Positions 58,900 through 64,000 of a DNA stretch of 64,000 bases are shown here, piece by piece; position 1 is the stretch's first letter, and every line of letters begins with the position of its first letter. Below the pieces are notes generated by a model. The model was given only the letters and a program-made list of their open reading frames with translations. It ran no database searches and was not told the DNA's origin. The DNA lies in assembly GCA_028288675.1 (NCBI GenBank), contig JAQBNG010000127.1, positions 85,654 to 149,653 of the forward strand, written 5' to 3'. This DNA is from Flavisolibacter sp. Its GTDB lineage: Bacteria > Bacteroidota > Bacteroidia > Chitinophagales > Chitinophagaceae. Made by a program: the position numbers and the translations under genes.

Positions 58900-59508
58900 A
58901 TGTCGAAAAAATATATTTTCTATGCCGGGTTTTTTATAGTGCTTACACTGGGATTTTATTTTGCGCTTTCCTCTGCTATTCCGGGGTTTAGCGAAAAAAA
59001 ATTTCCGCCTATAGGCAAGGTGCAGCCCTTTTCATTTATTAACCAGGATGGGAAGCCGGTAACACAAGAACTTATTAAAGGCAAAGTAGCTGTCGTAAAC
59101 TTTTTCTTTACAACCTGTACTTCTGTTTGCCCACGAATGAACAACAACCTGAAGCCAACTTACGAGGCCTTTAAGAATAATGCTGATGTGCTGTTACTTT
59201 CTTTTACCTCCGACCCTAAAAGAGATTCGGCGGTACGCTTAAAACGCTATGCAGATTCGATGCAGGTAAATACGGCTAAGTGGATGTTTATTACAGGCAG
59301 CAAAGACAGCTTGTACCAGGCCGCACGCCATAGCTTTAAAATTGATGACCCAAGTAATTTTGTTACGGGTGATGAAGCAGACTTTCTGCATACACAGTTT
59401 GTGGCGCTGGTAAATAAGAAGGGCGAAGTGATAAAAATTTATGATGGTATCAAGCCCTCAGAATTAAAAACCATGACAGACGACATAAAAAAACTGTTAA
59501 CCGAGTAA
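58900..59508 (+). CDS. SCO1/SenC family copper/thiol protein
   Basis: A 202-residue membrane-anchored thioredoxin-like protein. One N-terminal membrane segment (about 5-27) places the domain in the periplasm. The copper/thiol motif is CTSVCP (C73, C77), with the third ligand His in FLHTQFVALV. SCO proteins deliver copper to the CuA site of cytochrome oxidase or act as redox chaperones. The next gene, a Fur-type regulator, overlaps its stop by one base (TAATG), suggesting metal-linked control (inference). Confidence 0.9.
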   Translation: MSKKYIFYAGFFIVLTLGFYFALSSAIPGFSEKKFPPIGKVQPFSFINQDGKPVTQELIKGKVAVVNFFFTTCTSVCPRMNNNLKPTYEAFKNNADVLLLSFTSDPKRDSAVRLKRYADSMQVNTAKWMFITGSKDSLYQAARHSFKIDDPSNFVTGDEADFLHTQFVALVNKKGEVIKIYDGIKPSELKTMTDDIKKLLTE

Positions 59509-59939
59509 TGCAAACGAAATCTATAACTATACGACTGAATGATATTCTTCATCGCAAGGAGTTAAGTTCTACCGAAAGCCGGCGAAAGATTCTAAGCCTG
59601 TTTTTTAATAGTAATGATGCGCTTACCCATGGCGACATAGAAAAAGAAGTAGGCCATAAATACGACCGGGTAACAATCTACCGCACCTTGCAAACTTTTG
59701 AAGAAAAAGGAATTATTCATGCGATTCCAACGGCTGATAATGCCATTTTATATGCCTTATGTAAAGATTGCACCGAAGGCCATCACCATGATGATCACGT
59801 ACATTTCATTTGCACGGCCTGCGAAAAAACAATTTGCTTGGATGATGTGGTATCGCCTAAAATAGAGTTGCCAAAAGGGTATGTGGCAGATAATGTACAG
59901 GTGGTTATAAATGGGGTTTGTAAGGAGTGTCAGAGCTAA
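59508..59939 (+). CDS. Fur-family transcriptional repressor
   Basis: A 143-residue metal-dependent repressor. Winged-helix domain (about 12-85): SSTESRRKILSLFFNSNDALTHGDIEKEVGHKYDRVTIYRTLQTFEEKGIIHAI. The metal-binding and dimer domain has CKDCTEGHHHDDHVHFICTACEKTICLDDV and C-terminal CKEC, giving two Cys pairs plus a His-rich loop. Without a test it is not clear whether it is Fur, Zur or another type. The terminator at 59994-60032 follows. Confidence 0.9.
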   Translation: MQTKSITIRLNDILHRKELSSTESRRKILSLFFNSNDALTHGDIEKEVGHKYDRVTIYRTLQTFEEKGIIHAIPTADNAILYALCKDCTEGHHHDDHVHFICTACEKTICLDDVVSPKIELPKGYVADNVQVVINGVCKECQS

Positions 59940-59993
59940 CAAGTTTAACCCTTGGCCTGCACAATTTTTAGTAAAAAACTTTGATGAAATATT

Positions 59994-60032
59994 AAAGAAA
60001 GAGTCGTTCATTACTTGAACGACTCTTTCTTT
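59994..60032. terminator. Bidirectional intrinsic terminator, 17-bp perfect stem
   Basis: Arms 59994-60010 and 60016-60032 (AAAGAAAGAGTCGTTCA) are perfectly complementary with a 5-base loop. T-rich ends on both strands serve the convergent Fur and S9 peptidase genes. Confidence 0.92.
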
Positions 60033-60059
60033 ATAAGAAGACCAGGAAGAGCTATATTC

Positions 60060-62480
60060 TTATAGTCCTTTTAATGGTTCTGCTTTTTTCACATACTTTT
60101 CCAGCCACTGGCTTTGCTCCGCCAGCATATGTAATAAATTTTCCTTGCCGGTATAGCCATGCGATTCATACGGCAGCATTACCAGACGCACATTACCACC
60201 ATTGCCCTTAATAGCATTAAACAAACGTTCGCTGTTAATAGGGAAAGTGCCGGGGTTATTATCCGCTTCGCCATGAATTAATAATAAGGGAGTTTTAATT
60301 TTATCAGCGTAGCTAAAAGGGCTCATATCATGGTACAAGTCCGGCGCCTGCCAGTAGGTTCTTTCTTCGTTCTGAAAACCGAATGGAGTAAGCGTTCTGT
60401 TGTAAGCGCCGCTACGGGCAATGCCGGCTTTAAAGAGTTTGGTATGCGCTAACAAATTCGCCGTCATAAAAGCGCCATAGCTATGACCACCAACGGCAAC
60501 CCGGTTCTTATCGCCAACACCCATCTCACTTAGTTTAGCAATAGCCGCTTCGGCATTCATCTGCAATTGCTCTACAAAGTTGTCGTTTGGCTTGCCATTG
60601 CCCTTGGCTACAATCGGCATTTCGGCATTATCCAATACAGCAAAACCCTGCGTAACATAAAACACCGGTGAGCCCCAACTGATAGTAGTAAAGCGGTGTT
60701 GCGAACCTCTAACCTGCGCGGCATCATCGGCTGAATTAAACTCTCTTGGGTAAGCCCAGATAAATGCAGGTAGCGGGCCATCTTTTTCTTTGTTATATCC
60801 TTTTGGCAAATACAGATCGCCGGTAAGGTCAACGCCATCGGCACGCTTGTAAAATACCTTTTGCTTGGTCACGCCTTCTAACTGCGGGTATGGATTAGTA
60901 AAGGCTGTAATTGGACGGTCGGCAATCTTTCGCATTAAATCTTTAATGTAAAAATTAGGCACAGATGTTTGCGATTCACGCCGTGTAAGCACTACTAATT
61001 TTTGAGGATCTAAAACATCAGCTACAAATTCATAACTGCCTTCGGGGCAACGCCAGATAATTTCATTTTTCTTTTCTTTTAAATCATATTTAGCCAGGTA
61101 AGGCAGGTCACCTTTAGCAGAAGAACCAACAGGATTATTCATTAAAATTTTTGATCCGTTATCAACCGTAACAATCACTTCTCTGCCCCAGGCATTCTTT
61201 TTCATCACCGGGCTGCCAGGATTATTGTAAGCGTCGGTTTGATTTAGATCGTAGAGCTTTTCTAATGTACCGGTTGTTGAAATAAACCTGCTAACCCTGC
61301 TTGTTTGCTTTGAGCGAAGTCCTTCGCTTACTAATGCCAACGAAGCATTACCCCAGGTGGTACCGCGATAGCGCATGGTTGTTTTAAACAATTCTTTTGC
61401 TTCACCTGTGAAAGGTGCTGCCAAAGCATAAACCGCATCATGGAAATCTACTTTAGTTTTAATTAAGCCGCTATCTAAAGGCTGTGCCCAAACAATAGTT
61501 GCTGCTTCATCATCTCTCCATTCAAACGCACGGGCGACGTTTTGAGTATTATCATAACCGCTCGGTGTGCCTTCGCTTGATGGTAATTCAGCTAGTTGTT
61601 TTACCACCTTCCCGCTCATATCTGTAATACTTACTGTAGTTGGAAAACCTCCGGCTGTAACGAGGTAAGAAAAGGGCTTGCGGATGGTTCTCACCATCAT
61701 GTATTTTTTATCAGGCGATAGAGAGTTGGTAAGATAAATAGCAGGTGTACCCACTTTTGTTTCTACACCATTAGCATTTTTTATCAGTTGCGATGTGCCG
61801 TAAAATTGAAACAGGTCTTCATCGTAAGGTGTCTTGATCAAATCCTGGAAAGTGGCACTGGGAGCTGCTTTCCCAAGGTTCTCCTGGATAGATGGCCCTT
61901 TTGGCGTAATGCTTTTTTTAGGGGCCGCACCCGGTGTAGCTGTAGCAGTTTTGTAAAGAATTGTATTATCATCTACCCAAGTATAGGCCGCACCTAAGCT
62001 GTTATTTACCGCTTGTTTGTTAAGCTTCGAAACTTTTAAGGCAGTTACATCTACAACATACAAATCAACTTTTGTTGCTGTTGTATTTAAAAAAGCAATC
62101 TTGCTTTCAGATGGATTCCAACTGATGTTTGTTGCCAACAAATCCTTTGGCAAACCGGTTATAGTAACTTCTTTGCCTGTTTTAATATTTTTTAGTTTGA
62201 TGTTGTTGATAAACACCTGCCGGCTGGGCGAAAAATTAGCCGGGTTTAATCGTAGACCAGCAATGCGAAGTTCCGGTTGGCCTAACTCTTCCACTGTTGG
62301 ATAGGGGTTGCGTTCGCTGAGGAGCATCCATTCTGCCTTGCTATCGATACTTACACCTGGGGTAGGTTTGGCAAGGAGCAAATCGGCAACATCTTTTGGT
62401 GGCAGCTTATAACCATCACCGGTTTGGGCATAGGTAATTTGATACGAAATGAAAAGAAATACAATGAATAGTTTCTTCAT
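60060..62480 (-). CDS. S9 family (prolyl-oligopeptidase-like) peptidase
   Basis: An 806-residue exported peptidase. Signal peptide 1-18 (ending TYA), then a beta-propeller-like N-terminal domain (about 60-520), then an alpha/beta-hydrolase domain (about 540-800). The catalytic Ser is in VAVGGHSYGAFM (about 668), the Asp in IHGEADNNPGT and the His in YESHGYTG. It probably trims peptides in the periplasm. This type, with GGHSYGAF, is common in Bacteroidota as glutamyl- or prolyl-type S9 peptidases. It follows the terminator of the M3 gene and is transcribed alone. Confidence 0.88.
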   Translation of the reverse strand: MKKLFIVFLFISYQITYAQTGDGYKLPPKDVADLLLAKPTPGVSIDSKAEWMLLSERNPYPTVEELGQPELRIAGLRLNPANFSPSRQVFINNIKLKNIKTGKEVTITGLPKDLLATNISWNPSESKIAFLNTTATKVDLYVVDVTALKVSKLNKQAVNNSLGAAYTWVDDNTILYKTATATPGAAPKKSITPKGPSIQENLGKAAPSATFQDLIKTPYDEDLFQFYGTSQLIKNANGVETKVGTPAIYLTNSLSPDKKYMMVRTIRKPFSYLVTAGGFPTTVSITDMSGKVVKQLAELPSSEGTPSGYDNTQNVARAFEWRDDEAATIVWAQPLDSGLIKTKVDFHDAVYALAAPFTGEAKELFKTTMRYRGTTWGNASLALVSEGLRSKQTSRVSRFISTTGTLEKLYDLNQTDAYNNPGSPVMKKNAWGREVIVTVDNGSKILMNNPVGSSAKGDLPYLAKYDLKEKKNEIIWRCPEGSYEFVADVLDPQKLVVLTRRESQTSVPNFYIKDLMRKIADRPITAFTNPYPQLEGVTKQKVFYKRADGVDLTGDLYLPKGYNKEKDGPLPAFIWAYPREFNSADDAAQVRGSQHRFTTISWGSPVFYVTQGFAVLDNAEMPIVAKGNGKPNDNFVEQLQMNAEAAIAKLSEMGVGDKNRVAVGGHSYGAFMTANLLAHTKLFKAGIARSGAYNRTLTPFGFQNEERTYWQAPDLYHDMSPFSYADKIKTPLLLIHGEADNNPGTFPINSERLFNAIKGNGGNVRLVMLPYESHGYTGKENLLHMLAEQSQWLEKYVKKAEPLKGL

Positions 62481-62556
62481 GGTTGAAATTATTTGATGGG
62501 TTTAAAGTTAACCTCTATGGTAATAGATTTGTGAGGATTGCAGGATTTACTAAAAA

Positions 62557-62586
62557 AAAGAGTCGCTCAATCCTGAGCAACTCTTT
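62557..62586 (-). terminator. Intrinsic terminator of the M3 peptidase gene
   Basis: AAAGAGT-C-GCTCA / TGAGC-A-ACTCTTT with one mismatch and a 4-base loop. On the minus strand eight T follow the stem. Confidence 0.9.
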
Positions 62587-62611
62587 AGTAGGAAAATACT
62601 TCTTGTCAACC

Positions 62612-64000
62612 TTAATTCGGATGCGTCAACTTCTCCATCTCCCCCTGCACAAACAACATCAGCTCACTAATATAATCAGGAGAAAAACTAAACTTCAAGC
62701 CGGCTGCTTCGTATAGCTGCGGCAACGTTTTGGTACCGCCTAATTGGAGGGCAGCCATATAATTACTGATAGCTTTTTCTTTATCTTTCTTGAACTGCAT
62801 CCATAAGCCAATAGCACCTAATTGCGCAATGCCGTATTCAATGTAATAAAAAGGCACTTCGTACAAATGCAGTTGCCGTTGCCAGCTATATTTACGGTAT
62901 TCCTCCAGGCCGGAAACATCCATGGTAATGGAGGTATAATCATTTAAAATGCTGCGCCAGTTCTCTTCTCTTTCCTCTAATGTATGAGCCGGATTTTCAT
63001 ATATCCAATGCTGAAATTTATCTATTGTGGCAATCCATGGAAAGATGGTCAGTACTCTTTCTAACTGGTGTTGCTTGGCTCTTTGTAAGTCTTCTTCATT
63101 GTCAAAAAACACCTCCCAATAATCCATGCTGAAAAGCTCCATTGCCATAGAGGCTACTTCGGCAATTTCCATCGGGTATTCTTTGAAGGCAGTAAGCGGT
63201 AGCTCGTGTGCCAAAAAAGAATGTATAGCATGGCCACCTTCATGCACCATCGTTGTAACATCGCTCATTTGACCAGCAGCATTCATAAAAATAAACGGCG
63301 CACCGGTTTCCGGCAACGGGCAATTGTAACCACCCGGCGCCTTGCCTTTGCGGCTATCCAAATCAAAGCGGCCCATCTCTTTCATCTTGGTCAGGCACTC
63401 ACCAAAGAAGGGATTCATCTGCGTAAAGCAATCAATGGTTTTAGCTACCAGTTCTTCCCCGGTTGCAAAAGGCCTTAATGGTTTTATACCATCCGGTTCG
63501 GCTTCAGTATCCCACGGACGAAGTGTAGGCAATCCAAGCTTTTGCCGCTTACGGTCGTAAATAAAATCAACCAGCGGACGCACATGTGTTTTTACTGCTT
63601 CATGAAACTGAAAACACTCTTCCTTGGTATAATCAAAGCGGCCAAGGTCAACAAATTTGTAATCCCGATAATTAGCAAAGCCGGCATTTTTCGCAACGGT
63701 ATCGCGTAAGCGAACAAGCTTTGAAAACAATTCGTTCATTTGCTCTTTGTCCTGCAAGCGGCGGTCGCCAATTTTGCGATAAACCTCTTCACGCAGCTCA
63801 CGCTTTGGGCTTTCTAAAAATTTGGCTGCTTGTTGCAATGTGTATTCCTGTCCATCTACTTCAATGCTCATCTTACCGGAGATAACACCATATTGTTGTG
63901 CAAGCACAGCTATCTGCGATTGCAGCGGAATATTTTCTTCCCTGAAAAGTTCAATGCTTTTTTTTACGCTGCGCAGATAAACTTTATAGGCATCGCCTTC
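62612..64000 (-). CDS. M3 family oligoendopeptidase (PepF-like), 5' end outside the window
   Basis: The visible 462 residues are open to the right edge, so the N-terminus lies beyond the window. The zincin motif HEGGH is in TTMVHEGGHAIHSFLAHELP, with the third-ligand Glu in EIAEVASMAMELF, as in M3/PepF. Other family blocks are GFANYRDYKFVDLGRFDYTKEECFQFHEAV and QWQRQLHLYEVPFYYIEYGIAQLGAIGLW-like sequence. It is a cytosolic enzyme that degrades oligopeptides. It is transcribed toward lower coordinates and ends at its own terminator. Confidence 0.9.
   Translation of the reverse strand, partial: EGDAYKVYLRSVKKSIELFREENIPLQSQIAVLAQQYGVISGKMSIEVDGQEYTLQQAAKFLESPKRELREEVYRKIGDRRLQDKEQMNELFSKLVRLRDTVAKNAGFANYRDYKFVDLGRFDYTKEECFQFHEAVKTHVRPLVDFIYDRKRQKLGLPTLRPWDTEAEPDGIKPLRPFATGEELVAKTIDCFTQMNPFFGECLTKMKEMGRFDLDSRKGKAPGGYNCPLPETGAPFIFMNAAGQMSDVTTMVHEGGHAIHSFLAHELPLTAFKEYPMEIAEVASMAMELFSMDYWEVFFDNEEDLQRAKQHQLERVLTIFPWIATIDKFQHWIYENPAHTLEEREENWRSILNDYTSITMDVSGLEEYRKYSWQRQLHLYEVPFYYIEYGIAQLGAIGLWMQFKKDKEKAISNYMAALQLGGTKTLPQLYEAAGLKFSFSPDYISELMLFVQGEMEKLTHPN

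Overview
The window is chromosomal DNA from a member of the Bacteroidota, most likely Chitinophagaceae or a close relative. The evidence is a gliding-motility lipoprotein GldH, a fused-type outer-membrane beta-barrel receptor, an ECF sigma operon whose anti-sigma-like protein carries P-x-x-YF repeats, an MBL-double-rhodanese protein, and many promoters with the Bacteroidota -7 box TAnnTTTG and no clear Shine-Dalgarno sequence. No tRNA, rRNA, CRISPR array, prophage or intact insertion sequence was seen. The exact genus cannot be told from the sequence alone.

Layout. 1-1035: a zeta-toxin-like ATPase broken by a frameshift, with small unknown proteins. 1088-5344: an SDR oxidoreductase and a probable stress group (secreted coiled-coil protein, eRF1-like 'translational machinery' protein, D-lactate dehydrogenase-type enzyme, lmo0937-type membrane peptide). 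5391-12000: an outer-membrane receptor, a structured-RNA candidate, a D-aminoacylase with a DUF1624 membrane protein, and a small DUF3592-like protein. 12191-15038: a decayed propeller-type sensor kinase joined to a DUF3592-like remnant. 15326-21746: a secreted Zn protease, a multi-PAS histidine kinase, a dipeptidase and a secreted peptidase-regulatory-like protein. 22249-32082: LpxD, an orphan terminator suggesting a small RNA, YicC, GldH with a two-component system, a PhyH-type dioxygenase, DUF1569 and KorA without KorB. 32579-43424: a broken beta-helix gene, purH, ComEC, an MFS transporter, an acetyltransferase, an aldehyde dehydrogenase, the C-terminal half of a split transketolase, and a broken cinA-like gene. 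43502-52651: the ECF sigma operon, TsaB, an ArsR protein, the MBL-rhodanese protein, a solo LuxR-type HTH protein with two NarL-like dyads, an LpxL-like acyltransferase, NadB, and a TPR lipoprotein remnant fused to a HepT remnant. 52706-64000: a GHL10-type hydrolase, a MarR protein, NTF2-like proteins, a radical SAM/SPASM protein, a GH25 lysozyme, a broken methyltransferase, SCO and Fur, an S9 peptidase and an M3 peptidase running off the edge.

Most genes are ordinary housekeeping, envelope and proteolysis functions in one- to three-gene units. The unusual part is between and inside them. At least six genes carry single-base indels, and two loci look like deletion fusions. Several short dispersed repeats occur. 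There are intergenic tracts with an exact 7-bp period, several ending just before a -7 promoter box. Many -7 boxes lie only 3-8 bases from the start codon, which suggests leaderless transcripts.
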